A DNA stretch of 64,000 bases from Tillus elongatus (taxonomy: Eukaryota > Arthropoda > Insecta > Coleoptera > Cleridae). Under the pieces are notes generated by a model that was not told the DNA's origin, made no database searches, and saw nothing but the letters and a program-made list of their open reading frames with translations. Where the stretch lies: the NCBI GenBank assembly GCA_964006375.1, contig OZ023270.1:57290536-57354535 (forward strand). The letters run 5' to 3'. The position numbers and the translations under genes were made by a program. Shown here piece after piece: positions 12,003-23,369 of this stretch (the stretch's first letter is position 1; each line of letters begins with the position of its first letter).

Positions 12003-15000
12003 ATGGTAAACACCAGATCGACTGACTACGACAAGATGGCTGAAATCAAAGAGTTGATGGACTTACTGAAAAGACAACGCGAAGAAGACGAGAGAAGACG
12101 ACAAGAAGATAAAGAAGACCTCAAGAGGCAGCGCGAAGAAGACGAACAACGGCGACAAGAAGATGAAAGAAGACGGCGCGAAGAAGAAGAGAGAAGACAG
12201 CAAGAGGAGGAACAGAGGCGACAAGAAGATAAAGAAGAGCTCCGAAGTATGTTCCACAATATAAGAGTCGATGTAAAAGAAGAAATTGAACAGATTAACG
12301 AACAAATAGAAAATGTGGACAAGAAAGTAGAAAATGTGGACAAGAAAGTAGAAAATGTGGACAAGAAAGTAGAAAATGTAACAGAGGATTTGAATAAACG
12401 ATGGGAAGAAGTGGAAGGGTTGAAAGAACAAATGAAGATGATCATGAAAGGAACAGAATGCACACATAAAGAACTGACCGAACAGTTGATTGTCCAGACT
12501 GATAGAACTGAACCAAGGGGAGTTACTGGAATGGCCCCAGTTCAAAATCGCCCGGAGGCGGATGTACCAGCCGTGCAGCAGCCTCATGGAACCTTGAAGC
12601 CGCCGACTTTTGACGGAGAAACATCGTGGCCCATGTACAGGAGGCAGTTTGAGGCGGCAGCTCTCAGCAATGGGTGGAGCGAACAACAGGCAGCAACTGC
12701 TCTAATTCTCTCGCTTCGAGGTAAAGCCCTAGAAATCCTCCAGAACATCCCGGAGTCGAAACAGCAAAACTACTTAACAGTGATACAGGCCCTAGATTTG
12801 AGATATGGTAACAAGTACATGAGCCAGGTCTACCAGACACAACTAAAGTCAAGGGTCCAGAAGCCAAATGAGACGCTGCAAGAATTTAGTGCCGAAGTGG
12901 AGAAACTTGTGCGACTGGCATATCCCCAAGCCCCAGAAGAATTTGTCAACCAGATAACCGTCCAGACCTTCATCGATGGGGTACTTGATAATGAAATGCA
13001 ACAAGCTTTAAGGCTCGGAAGGTTGAAAACACTTACGGACTGCGTAATTTATGGCTTGGAATTTGAAGCAGCGAAGAATGCATCTCAACCTCGCCGCAAC
13101 AGGCTGCGCGAGGTGAAGGAGATAGAGGAATTTGCAGACACGACAGCGGAACTAAGGCAAGAAATGAAAATGATAAAAGAAGCCATAAGCAAGCTCACTG
13201 CAACGGTCGGAGCACGTAAAACGAAAGCAGATTGGTCAGACATAGAATGTTACAAGTGTGGTAGGAAAGGCCACATAAGTAGGCAGTGCTTACAAACCCA
13301 ACAGGTGGCTCGCAGAAGACAAGAATATACCAACAGGGAGCGCCATCAGGGAAAACGACCTGACGCCAGTGTAGGTGGGCGACACGTGGCATGCGAGACC
13401 CAGGGCCCCAAGGTCAGGGTCTCCACTATCCGACGCTACCGCGAGAGCCTCGTTATACCTGGCAGCATAGACGGAAGACAATGCAGTTTCACCATCGATA
13501 CTGGTGCTACTAGATCCGTTGTACGTCCAGACATGTTGCCAAACAGGTCCGCACTCACGACCAACAAACAGCCTGTGTTGGAGACGGCAAAAGGAGATAG
13601 GATACCTGTGCATGGAGAGGCCACTGTTTTCATTAGGCTGGGCAGTACTGAGCTACAGGTAAGGGCTGTCGTCGCAGAAATCGTCGACGAATTTATTCTG
13701 GGCCTGGATTTAATGGAAGATTTCGATGTCCTGTCAGTAGACTTCCAGAATAAGATCTTGAAAATCGGTAACGAAGAGTTGTATTTATCTCCAACAGCAG
13801 GCGAAGCTAATCCCAGGGTGAGACTTATTGTCGACGAGGATACACGGATTCCTGGTAACAGTGAGAAGATTGTCAGAGCCAGACTAGAGAAGAAACTTGA
13901 TGGTATGTCTGCTCTCATAGCGGAGCCCCTAAAAGATAGACATGATGGTGCCCTCGTCGCACGATGCTTAGTAGACCCGAAGAGGACAATACCCATAAGA
14001 GTGGCTAACGTGCAAACTAACAGGGTCACATTGAAGAAAGGTGAGGTTATCGCCACTTGCGAGCCCATTGACCGAGTGACGTTGTCAAGAAAGGTGACAC
14101 CCACGGCATTAGACAGAAGACTGCCAGTAGAAATGGTAGAGCGGTTCAAGAATTCTTGGGGCCAATTGAACGACATGGAGATGGAAATGGCACTGAAGTT
14201 CGTATTGGAGGAGGCCGATATTTTCGCTCAAGATAAAATCACAGGTCGTACGAGTCTAGTGCAACACAGAATTAATACTGGCGACGCAAGACCAATTAGA
14301 CAGCCGCCGAGAAGACTGCCTTTTGCCAAGCAATCAGAAATCAAGGCGATGGTTAACGAAATGCTGGAAGATGGTGTGATTGAGGAGTCTAATAGTCCTT
14401 GGTCGTCCCCAGTAGTTTTGGTCACCAAGAAAGACGGCACTATGAGATTTTGCGTGGACTATAGGAAGCTGAATGATGTCACCAAGAAAGACACTTATCC
14501 CCTGCCCCGGATCGACGACACTTTGAACACTTTGGCCGGATCAAAGTGGTTCTCTACATTAGACCTGAAAAGTGGCTACTGGCAAGTAGAACTCCATAAA
14601 GACGATAAGGAGAAGACTGCTTTTTCAACCGGGAATGGGTTGTACCAATTCAAGGTCATGCCATTCGGCTTATGTAATGCTCCTGCCACCTTCGAGCGAC
14701 TAATGGAGTTAGTGCTGAGAGGACTTACATGGGAAACATGCCTGGTGTATCTCGACGATGTCATGGTGATTGGAAGGACTTTCGATGAACACCTGTCGAA
14801 TCTAAAGCAGGTTTTCTCCAGGCTGAGAGGTGCCAATCTGCAACTCAATCCCAAGAAATGCGTCCTCTTCCAGAAGAAAGTGAATTTCCTCGGACATGTC
14901 GTTTCTGAGAAAGGGATAGAAACTGATCCAGAGAAAATAAAGGCAGTAAGAGACTGGCCTGTGCCGAAGAACAAACATGAGGTCAGAAGTTTTCTGGGAC

Positions 15001-17009
15001 TTTGCAGCTACTACCGACGCTTTGTAAAGTACTTCAGCAGCATTGCGAAACCTCTGCATAGCCTGACTGAAAATAAGGCCGAGTTCATCTGGTCACCAGA
15101 TTGCCAAGAGTCTTTTAGAGAGCTCAAACATCGTCTTCTCACTGCTCCTGTGCTGGCTTATCCTCAGGACGAAGGACTGTTTATACTGGACACCGATGCT
15201 TCCCAGTATGGCATTGGGGCAGTACTCTCACAGCTCCAAGCCGGAGAAGAAGTTGTGATAGGCTACTTCAGCAAAACGTTCGGAAAAGCAGAAAGAAATT
15301 ACTGTGTAACCCGGAAAGAACTGCTGGCAGTTGTAAGATCCATCGAACATTTCCACAGCTTCCTGTACGGAAGAACATTCCGCGTGAGGTCGGATCACTC
15401 TGCTCTGCAATGGCTTCTGAACTTTAGAAATCCCGAAGGACAGATAGCCCGATGGATAGAGAAACTGCAGAGCTACGACTTCCGGATTGAACATCGAAGA
15501 GGAAGAAGTCACGCCAATGCAGACAGCCTGTCAAGAAGACCATGTTCAGTGCATGAATGTAAATTTTGCGAGCGACAAGAGAACAAAGAGATCGACAAAG
15601 TAACTCATCAGATCAAACAACTGGTGGCAGGACAGGAGAATAACACCGATCTAGACGTAAATCTTGAATACATCAGAGACGCACAGAAGACAGATCCAGA
15701 CTTGAAAAATATTAGAGAATGGCTACATAAGGGGAAAAGACCTGAGTGGCACGATGTGTCCCGGTTTGGGGCGGAGGTTAAAGGCTACTGGCTACAATGG
15801 GACTCATTGTGTCTAAAGAATGACATGATCACTCGAAAATGGGAAACTGCCGATGGTAGAGACTGTATATACCAGACCGTTGTGCCAAGTAAGTGCATAA
15901 GCAGTGTTCTTCAAGAGTTACACAATAGTAGAAGTGGAGGCCACTTTGGGGTCAACAGGACTCTCGCCAGAGTCAGGGACCGCTTCTATTGGATAAATTG
16001 CCGAAGAAGCGTGGAAGAATGGTGCAAACGGTGTGACCAGTGTGCTTCAAAGAAAGGACCAAAGACCCGATCCAGAGGAAAAATGATGCAGTACATCTCA
16101 GGTACACCGTGGGAGAGAGTTGCCGTAGACATCGCAGGACCTTTTCCCATCACAGAGTCTGGGAACAGATACATAATGGTGGCGATGGACTACTTCTCGA
16201 AATGGCCTGAAGTTGCGCCGATCCCCAACCAAGAGGCAACGACCGTAGCAGAAGCCCTGATGGAAAATGTCATATCACGGCATGGCGTACCCTTGGAGAT
16301 TCACACCGACCAGGGCCGGAATTTCGAATCAGAGGTCTGGAAGAGCCTAATGGACTTGCTAGGCATAAAGAAAACGAGAACAACGCCACTCCACCCTCAA
16401 TCAGACGGCATGGTAGAACGGCATAACAGGACCATCAATCAGTATCTTGCTATGTTTGTCGACGAGAATCAGAGAACCTGGGACAAGCTGATACCTCTGT
16501 TCCTCCTGGCTTACAGAAGCTCTCAGCATGAATCTACCGGCTACACTCCATCCATGATGTTGACCGGCAGAGAGATGCGGTTACCAATCGACATGACGAG
16601 ACCACCACCGAACGAGGACATAGCGGACCTAGCTACGTTACCTGAGTATGTCGCCGACCTAGAAGGAAAACTGCGCACTATACACAGATGTGTCAGAGAT
16701 AGGCTCCTCTTAAGCAGTGACCGGATGAAGATGCGCTTGGATCGCAGAGCAACACCCCATACATTCAAGGAAGGTGATGCAGTGTGGCTGTACCAACCAA
16801 CAAGGAGAAAGGGCCTCAGTCCCAAACTTCAGAAACCATGGGAAGGGCCATACTTGGTGACTAAGAAAATTAACGACCTAGTCTACAGAATCCAGCTGTC
16901 TCCAAGAACTAAACCCAAAGTTGTTCACATAGAGAGGTTGAGTCCCTATCGGGGCAACGAATCCCCAAGTTGGCGGCCGGTAAATACTGTTCGGGACGAA
17001 CAGTCTTAA
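12003..17009 (+). CDS. gag-pol: Gag-Pol polyprotein of Ty3/gypsy retrotransposon
   Basis: A single 1668-residue frame without stops. Residues 13-90 are extremely rich in Arg, Glu, Asp and Gln (coiled coil). Residues 103-123 are three exact heptads ENVDKKV. Residues 196-359 form the retrotransposon Gag domain. The zinc knuckle is CX2CX4HX4C at 416-429. The protease has DTGA at 499. Reverse transcriptase spans about 756-950 with YLDD at 916-919. RNase H spans about 1060-1175 (LDTDAS at 1062-1067, RSDH, NADSLSR). The integrase zinc finger is H1307, H1314, C1344, C1347; the catalytic triad is D1376, D1436, E1472 (DD35E). A GPY/F module lies near 1615-1617. All key residues are present, so the element may be active. 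Gag and Pol are fused with no frameshift signal, so the Gag:Pol ratio must be set by processing or another route. The antisense frames are shadows. Confidence 0.95.
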   Translation: MVNTRSTDYDKMAEIKELMDLLKRQREEDERRRQEDKEDLKRQREEDEQRRQEDERRRREEEERRQQEEEQRRQEDKEELRSMFHNIRVDVKEEIEQINEQIENVDKKVENVDKKVENVDKKVENVTEDLNKRWEEVEGLKEQMKMIMKGTECTHKELTEQLIVQTDRTEPRGVTGMAPVQNRPEADVPAVQQPHGTLKPPTFDGETSWPMYRRQFEAAALSNGWSEQQAATALILSLRGKALEILQNIPESKQQNYLTVIQALDLRYGNKYMSQVYQTQLKSRVQKPNETLQEFSAEVEKLVRLAYPQAPEEFVNQITVQTFIDGVLDNEMQQALRLGRLKTLTDCVIYGLEFEAAKNASQPRRNRLREVKEIEEFADTTAELRQEMKMIKEAISKLTATVGARKTKADWSDIECYKCGRKGHISRQCLQTQQVARRRQEYTNRERHQGKRPDASVGGRHVACETQGPKVRVSTIRRYRESLVIPGSIDGRQCSFTIDTGATRSVVRPDMLPNRSALTTNKQPVLETAKGDRIPVHGEATVFIRLGSTELQVRAVVAEIVDEFILGLDLMEDFDVLSVDFQNKILKIGNEELYLSPTAGEANPRVRLIVDEDTRIPGNSEKIVRARLEKKLDGMSALIAEPLKDRHDGALVARCLVDPKRTIPIRVANVQTNRVTLKKGEVIATCEPIDRVTLSRKVTPTALDRRLPVEMVERFKNSWGQLNDMEMEMALKFVLEEADIFAQDKITGRTSLVQHRINTGDARPIRQPPRRLPFAKQSEIKAMVNEMLEDGVIEESNSPWSSPVVLVTKKDGTMRFCVDYRKLNDVTKKDTYPLPRIDDTLNTLAGSKWFSTLDLKSGYWQVELHKDDKEKTAFSTGNGLYQFKVMPFGLCNAPATFERLMELVLRGLTWETCLVYLDDVMVIGRTFDEHLSNLKQVFSRLRGANLQLNPKKCVLFQKKVNFLGHVVSEKGIETDPEKIKAVRDWPVPKNKHEVRSFLGLCSYYRRFVKYFSSIAKPLHSLTENKAEFIWSPDCQESFRELKHRLLTAPVLAYPQDEGLFILDTDASQYGIGAVLSQLQAGEEVVIGYFSKTFGKAERNYCVTRKELLAVVRSIEHFHSFLYGRTFRVRSDHSALQWLLNFRNPEGQIARWIEKLQSYDFRIEHRRGRSHANADSLSRRPCSVHECKFCERQENKEIDKVTHQIKQLVAGQENNTDLDVNLEYIRDAQKTDPDLKNIREWLHKGKRPEWHDVSRFGAEVKGYWLQWDSLCLKNDMITRKWETADGRDCIYQTVVPSKCISSVLQELHNSRSGGHFGVNRTLARVRDRFYWINCRRSVEEWCKRCDQCASKKGPKTRSRGKMMQYISGTPWERVAVDIAGPFPITESGNRYIMVAMDYFSKWPEVAPIPNQEATTVAEALMENVISRHGVPLEIHTDQGRNFESEVWKSLMDLLGIKKTRTTPLHPQSDGMVERHNRTINQYLAMFVDENQRTWDKLIPLFLLAYRSSQHESTGYTPSMMLTGREMRLPIDMTRPPPNEDIADLATLPEYVADLEGKLRTIHRCVRDRLLLSSDRMKMRLDRRATPHTFKEGDAVWLYQPTRRKGLSPKLQKPWEGPYLVTKKINDLVYRIQLSPRTKPKVVHIERLSPYRGNESPSWRPVNTVRDEQS
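12309..12371 (+). repeat. Three exact 21-bp repeats coding heptads in Gag
   Basis: Three in-frame copies of a 21-bp unit encode ENVDKKV each time, followed by a partial fourth. The heptad length fits extension of a coiled coil. Confidence 0.9.
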
Positions 17010-17021
17010 GGAGGGGGGCAG
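17008..17021 (+). other. Polypurine tract
   Basis: AAGGAGGGGGGCAG lies directly before the 3' LTR and overlaps the last bases of the stop codon region. It serves as primer for plus-strand DNA synthesis. Confidence 0.85.
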
Positions 17022-17763
17022 TGTTACAAAGCACTTAAATAGACGTAGGTGCGGTGTTGCCACATCTCCAGAATTTCCCCAACATCTGGGAATTTTTGCA
17101 CAATCTGGCAACACCGCCTCCCCACCCCCCTGGGGGTGCCTGGGGTGACCCCCCTCAGGCGAAGTCTCAACCCTCTAGGACCAGAAATAACGAAGTTACC
17201 AACTTGTACCCCGTCGGAACGGATAACTAAGGTCTGCACATTCCGAACACCCTGTATATACACCCTGTACACGCAGAGAACCCTTACACCCTGTATACGC
17301 AGAGAGATCTTATAGTTCGAGAAACACCTCTTGTGTAACATAGGAGTGGTGACCACATTTGGATCATCCTGTATATACATCCCCCTGTATACACACGGGG
17401 CCGATCTGTATTCACAGAACCTTCTAGTAAAAGAAGGTCCTGGAACGTTCTGGAATGGAAGGCTCTAGAAAGGAGGGGAAGGTACGGCGAGTATATAAAA
17501 GCGAAAGCAAGCCAGCCCGAGTTCAGTTCAGTAAGATAATGTGGTAGTGACTTGAAGAAGCAGTGTAAAGTGTTAAGAGAGTAGTGACTGTAGTACCAGA
17601 TTAGTGACTTTTGTTGAGAGTAGTAATTGTAAGGCCAGTAAATGAAGTGTTTTCTGAGAGAGACATTCTAGAAATTTTATTGTATCCATATTTAGAGTGT
17701 AAATAAAGTTGTTTTGTTAAAATTAAAAGTCTCACTTATCCAGAACCCGGAGAAAACGCAACA
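17022..17763 (+). repeat. 3' LTR
   Basis: 742 bp, nearly identical to the 5' LTR, with TATA at 17492-17500 and AATAAA at 17702-17707. The ATAC target duplicate follows at 17764-17767. Confidence 0.95.
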
Positions 17764-17767
17764 ATAC

Positions 17768-18504
17768 TGTAGAATACTGAGGTTGAAAAATGAGCTCTTT
17801 ATTCAATTGTACGTAGTAAATATTACAAAAATTATGAAATTAAAGTTTCAACTACTACGTGTTCTCTTTTCTGCGCAACTTAGTATATGTAACATTCTGA
17901 TGATGTGGGAGTTTATGGCTTCTCTATCATCTTTCTTAGATCATTTTTCGACTTATTAATAATTTTAAAAGACTTATAACACACTAATTATTCTCTCCTA
18001 CTAGTTCGCTAATTCTGATCTACGTAGAAATAAAACAATTTACGTCTGAGATAAGTCTCTACAATATGTAAAAAATATTGATAAACTCATTTTGTGTTTT
18101 ATACCGATAAATATATATATAATATGCAATCTTATTACATATTATCAGAACTATTAAATGTAATAAATGTTACTAGAAAACGGTTACAACATTGCTCATT
18201 GTAATTTTTGTCAATACATGTAATGCAATTGTAGTTTTGCAACAATTTTGAAATTTTTACTGTTATCTCACTACTATGACATAGAAGCGTGTATCTTTTT
18301 GTTTTTGTGTGTTTTATATTTGTTTATTTACGTTAAACTTCGCAACATAGAATTTTTATCTAAGTACATACTAAATAGATAATATTGTTTTTACTTGAAA
18401 AATTTGACACACCTATTTTGAAATATCAAGAAAAATGTTATAAAAATTCCCGGCAATTAAACTTTAAACTAATAACCTATTTAAAAATTACCTTGTAGCT
18501 TACT
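17768..18504. other. AT-rich intronic DNA, nothing recognised
   Basis: No repeat family member or coding stretch stood out. Confidence 0.3.
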
Positions 18505-19123
18505 AAGTGAAGATTGGAACCTGCGATGAGCACTGATAAGTACACTTGGAGGACCCAAATCACCACAACATATCTTTTTAAAGACCTGACGATCGTTTTA
18601 CTAACAAAGTTAGCGTCATCAGAGGATCAAAAATTCTTAACTAATTACAAATAAGCAAAACCTTTTATACTACGTCTTAGGTAAAGACCCATAAAGAGAG
18701 GGACGAAATCCCAGGCAAATTTTCTGTGTATTGTATATTAATTCCTGAACGAGGTTTTTGAGCTGCTGTTATACTTTTACCTGCCGAGTTTCGGAATATT
18801 TTCTATGTTAAAGACATAGTGTAAACAAAGGGCAATAAATCAATGGCGAGGCTCGGTTTAAGAAATTTTTATTTTTTTATTGCCTTAGAAATATAAATAC
18901 TTTCGAACGCATCTAACTTCGCTGGTTGTCTAATATGTTTGATAAGTTTCAGATTCTCTTTATCTATGTGGTTATCCCATATATGTTGCGCCACGCACGA
19001 CTTGTCTACACTACTGCATCTCAGCTGTGCCAGATGCTCCTTGAATCTGGTTTCAATGGTTCTTTTAGTCTGCCCAACGAATTTAAGATTACAATCTTTA
19101 CAATAAGTACACTTGGAGAACAC
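18505..19123 (-). mobile_element. Penelope-like element 3' part with GIY-YIG fragment
   Basis: On the minus strand 19123-18869 encodes CKDCNLKFVGQTKRTIETRF, then EHLAQL, AQHIWDNHIDKENLKL and IRQPAKLDAFESIYISKAIK, a GIY-YIG endonuclease C-terminus with its conserved YVGQT-like, R--EH and Glu blocks. A 3' UTR of about 240 nt leads to a hammerhead motif (18626-18585) and the conserved tail CCAAGTGTACTTATCAGTGC. Upstream of 19123 the coding sequence is replaced by another PLE terminal repeat, so only the 3' part survives. Confidence 0.75.
18585..18626 (-). ncRNA. Hammerhead ribozyme motif, core damaged
   Basis: Minus-strand CTGATGA (18622-18616), stem II and GTC are present, but the GAAA box reads AAAA, losing the essential G12. 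Probably inactive. Confidence 0.5.
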
Positions 19124-19153
19124 CCAAAATCACCACAACACATATTTCAGAGA

Positions 19154-19194
19154 CCTTACGATCGTTTCGTTGACAATGTCAACATCTTCAGAGG
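19154..19194 (-). ncRNA. Hammerhead ribozyme motif, left arm
   Basis: The minus strand has CTGAAGA (fits CUGANGA), GAAA (19068 region reversed as TTTC at 19165-19168) and GTA as the cleavage triplet. Stem I is CCT with AGG, stem II GTTGAC with GTCAAC, stem III AC with GT. The core consensus is satisfied. Confidence 0.62.
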
Positions 19195-19943
19195 AAGAAA
19201 TTTCTAACATAAAAAAACTAGATCCCGTGTATTTATATCGCGTCAAGGTAAACGAACTAGTCCAAAGTAAAGTTGTCGTCCAAGAACGATCGTTTGCTTA
19301 TTGCGCAGAGAAACTACGGGGTCGGAGACCTGCTTTAATCTTCTGGTCGACAAATTTATGACCCTTATCTAATATAGGTTTACAAGGACCCGAGTTATTT
19401 AAAGAATCAGCACGTTTCCCAGCCGGTTTATACATATACTAATCTCTATGTTTGTCTCGACTTAAATACCTGTTCGGTTTGTTGTATCTATGTAGTCAAT
19501 ATAAATACTTTCACGTAGAATTAAAATCAATATAAATATGGTATCTATGTAGTATTTTAGTTGAATTAATTATCCTTTGTTAGAGTTAACATGGTGAGAC
19601 TGACACCTGGGTTTTTAGTTTTCTATTTAAAAAGATGAGTTATGTTGATGTTGTTTTATCTCACCAGATGTCTTTTTCGGCATGATCCAATATCCACATA
19701 GTAAATTTATAGATCGAAGGGAAACGTGCTGATTCTTTAAATAACTTGCCTCCTTATAAACCTATATTAGATAAGGGTCATAAATTTGTCGACCAGAAGA
19801 TTAAAGCAGGTCTCCGACCTCGTAGTTTCTCTGCGCAATAAACAAACGATCGTTCTGGGAGGACAACTTTACTTCGGACTGGTTCGTTTGCCTTGACGCG
19901 ATATAAATACACGGGATCTAGTTTTTTATGTTAGAAATTTCTT

Positions 19944-19984
19944 TCTCTGAAGATGTTGACATTGTCAACGAAACGATCGTAAGG
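19944..19984 (+). ncRNA. Hammerhead ribozyme motif, right arm
   Basis: CTGAAGA (19947-19953), six-pair stem II, GAAA and GTA (19979-19981) match the left-arm motif in inverse orientation. Stem I has one wobble pair. Confidence 0.62.
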
Positions 19985-20057
19985 TCTCTGAAATATGTGC
20001 TGTGGTGATTTTGGGTGTTCTTTAAGTGTACTTATTAGTGCTCATCACAGGTTCTAG

Positions 20058-20150
20058 TTTTCACATAGTACAATCTTTACAACTTATCTCATATATAACC
20101 GACATTTCAGTGGTTGTATCTTTATTTTTCGTATTAACTAACAATTTTTT
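20058..20150 (-). pseudogene. Short PLE coding fragment
   Basis: The minus strand carries the stretch upstream of the GIY-YIG motif (CCACTGAAATGTCGGTTATA, then ATGAGATAAGTTGTAAAGAT), as in 8220-8270. It is too short to classify further. Confidence 0.5.
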
Positions 20151-20181
20151 TGTTGCAAAAAAGTTAGCTATAAATAAATAT

Positions 20182-20189
<8 letters not shown>

Positions 20190-20256
<67 letters not shown>
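20190..20256. repeat. (TA)n microsatellite
   Basis: About 67 bp of TA without recognisable Helentron-like flanks. Confidence 0.9.
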
Positions 20257-20257
<1 letters not shown>

Positions 20258-20641
20258 TGATTTGAAAAAAAGATGCCTAAATACTTCCAAAATTTTTTTA
20301 ATGAGTATTCGCTAAGAAAGTTAAGTTACAGGTAAAAAACGAGCAAAGAAGAACTTAGACTTACAATTTTTACAAAAAGTTACTTTAGAGCTGTTGTCTT
20401 CTATTACATTAGCTTTTCTCCAAAATTAACGCGATTACATATCTACATATTAATTATTGTCTTTGCATGTAACTGTCTGTTTGTTAGCTTTTTTGGGACT
20501 AATGGTATATAAGTTTAAACTTTTTCAAATGAAGTATTAAAAAGCTTATGTGGCCAAGTTTTATAACAACGATTTGTCCAGAGTTTATGTTCGAAGAAAT
20601 CTAGACAGGATTATACTTAAATTATGCTGTAGGATAAGTGA

Positions 20642-20696
20642 GGCTAAATGCATTCTCACCATAATTAGAAACGCATAGGTGAGAATGCACCTAGCC
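20642..20696. repeat. Hairpin: 19-bp imperfect inverted repeat
   Basis: GGCTAAATGCATTCTCACC and GGTGAGAATGCACCTAGCC surround a 17-nt loop. The same sequence recurs as stem I of the hammerhead at 20906-20999, so this is a relic of that unit. Confidence 0.65.
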
Positions 20697-20816
20697 TTAC
20701 AAACATTGTCGCGGTATTAGGGAAGAAAGGCCTAGGGCTGTCAATTTACACAATTCTTGGTTGGTTGTACACAGTCTCTATTTATAATATTTTGTGTTTT
20801 TTGGAGCTGCCCTGAC

Positions 20817-21095
20817 AACATACTACCTGGTTCCGTACCGAGATGGCGATCCTGTCGTACATGTCGCAATGTTCTAGGAGTCTGGCTACCTTAGCCGAAA
20901 TTACTTTAGGTGTATTCTCACTGTAATTATGGCACACTGACGAGCTCTAATAAGAACGAAACCGGTATGCGTTTCTAATTGTGATGAGAATGCATCTAGA
21001 TACATGATCACCACAATTAGGACATATTACCTGGTTCCGCACCGAGATGGCGACTCTGTCGTACATCTCATAACGTCTATTCTGTAAGAAACAAA
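20817..21095. repeat. Direct repeats flanking the fourth-family hammerhead
   Basis: The block ACCTGGTTCCGTACCGAGAT with its CGTACATGTC neighbour (20817-20880) recurs with changes at 21026-21085, on both sides of the ribozyme motif. This resembles a terminal-repeat unit present in tandem. Confidence 0.55.
20906..20999 (+). ncRNA. Hammerhead ribozyme motif with long stem I
   Basis: CTGACGA (20937-20943), GAAA (20958-20961) and GTA (20965-20967) form a consensus core. Stem II is GCTCT with AGAAC (one mismatch). Stem III is ACC with GGT without a loop, so activity would favour a dimer. Beyond an internal loop, stem I extends for about 16 pairs (ATTCTCACTGTAATTA with TAATTGTGATGAGAAT), an architecture known for natural hammerheads. 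Confidence 0.68.
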
Positions 21096-21380
21096 AGGTT
21101 AAAGAATTTCCGAAATTCAGTTAAATACAATTTTTTACACATTTGGGTCATCGCTATCTAACTTTTTTTACGTTAACTAATTATAAAAAACAAACCATAT
21201 TTAATTTTGGGTGTATAAGGGTTATTCTTAGGCAAATATTAATAACGCTTTTAAGTTTACTTGCTCACACTAATAGATAAGCTGGTTTTGTATTTCCTAA
21301 CTAGATTAATTAATCACGTCGAATAATTAAGGTCACAGCTGAGCTTCCCACCTATTTTGTTAGATTAATATATATTTCTA

Positions 21381-21430
21381 GGAAACGATGTCTTCTCAAA
21401 GGATGAATCCTTTCGCTGAACAAACACAAA
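21381..21430 (+). other. Possible small exon (weak)
   Basis: TTTCTAG precedes GAAACGATGTCTTCTC and the open stretch ends at A|GTAAGT (21431). From the ATG at 21388 it reads MSSQRMNPFAEQTQ in 14 codons plus 1 nt. The -3 base is A. No partner exon was found, and random matches of this size are possible. Confidence 0.25.
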
Positions 21431-21434
21431 GTAA

Positions 21435-21778
21435 GTAATTTTGACTCTCACACAGTTTCAAATAATACACGATTATGTGTAACACCAAACTAATAAATTG
21501 CTTAGATTTCTGTCGTTATATAGAATAAGTGATGCATAATATATCTTTGGAATATTCGCTAGTTATGTTATTTAAATGTTAATAATTTCCCATTTGACAC
21601 GATCAATCATTATGTAACATTATGTTACCAATTTTACAAATTTCAGCGATTCTTTGCATATAACGATGTTTAATTATGACTGAGTTTAATAAAACCAGGC
21701 AAGTGTTCTTTCTTTAGTTAGTAGTTAGAATCATTGGACAATCTTATGAGACATTTTTCTTGCAGGCCGGAGAACTTT
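21435..21778. other. Intronic DNA, nothing recognised
   Basis: Non-repetitive AT-rich stretch up to the next Helentron-like copy. Confidence 0.3.

Positions 21779-23369
<1,591 letters not shown>

Larger units (their letters stand above)
11202..17763 (+). mobile_element. Near-intact Ty3/gypsy LTR retrotransposon
   Basis: A complete 6.56-kb element: 743-bp 5' LTR, primer site, one long gag-pol frame, polypurine tract, 742-bp 3' LTR and a 4-bp target duplication ATAC (11198-11201 and 17764-17767). I count one substitution and one single-C indel between the LTRs, so the insertion is very recent. LTRs start TGTT and end AACA. The domain order protease-RT-RNase H-integrase identifies Ty3/gypsy. 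No env-like frame and no chromodomain are seen. Confidence 0.95.
19095..20040. repeat. Large inverted repeat of PLE terminal sequences
   Basis: The left arm 19095-19409 and right arm 19715-20040 are inverted copies of about 315-325 bp separated by about 305 bp. Each arm holds the same hammerhead, a stretch with ATATAAATACACGGGATCTA, and a shared inner end (GTGCTGATTCTTTAAATAA). The arms have diverged by small changes. Confidence 0.8.

Noticed and set aside
12026..16825. Several antisense open frames of 60-246 codons under the gag-pol frame
   Set aside because: They are shadows of a strongly supported coding frame and show no motifs of their own.
11202..17763. A retroviral env gene or chromodomain in the LTR element
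   Set aside because: The frame ends just before the polypurine tract and nothing follows the GPY/F region that looks like either.
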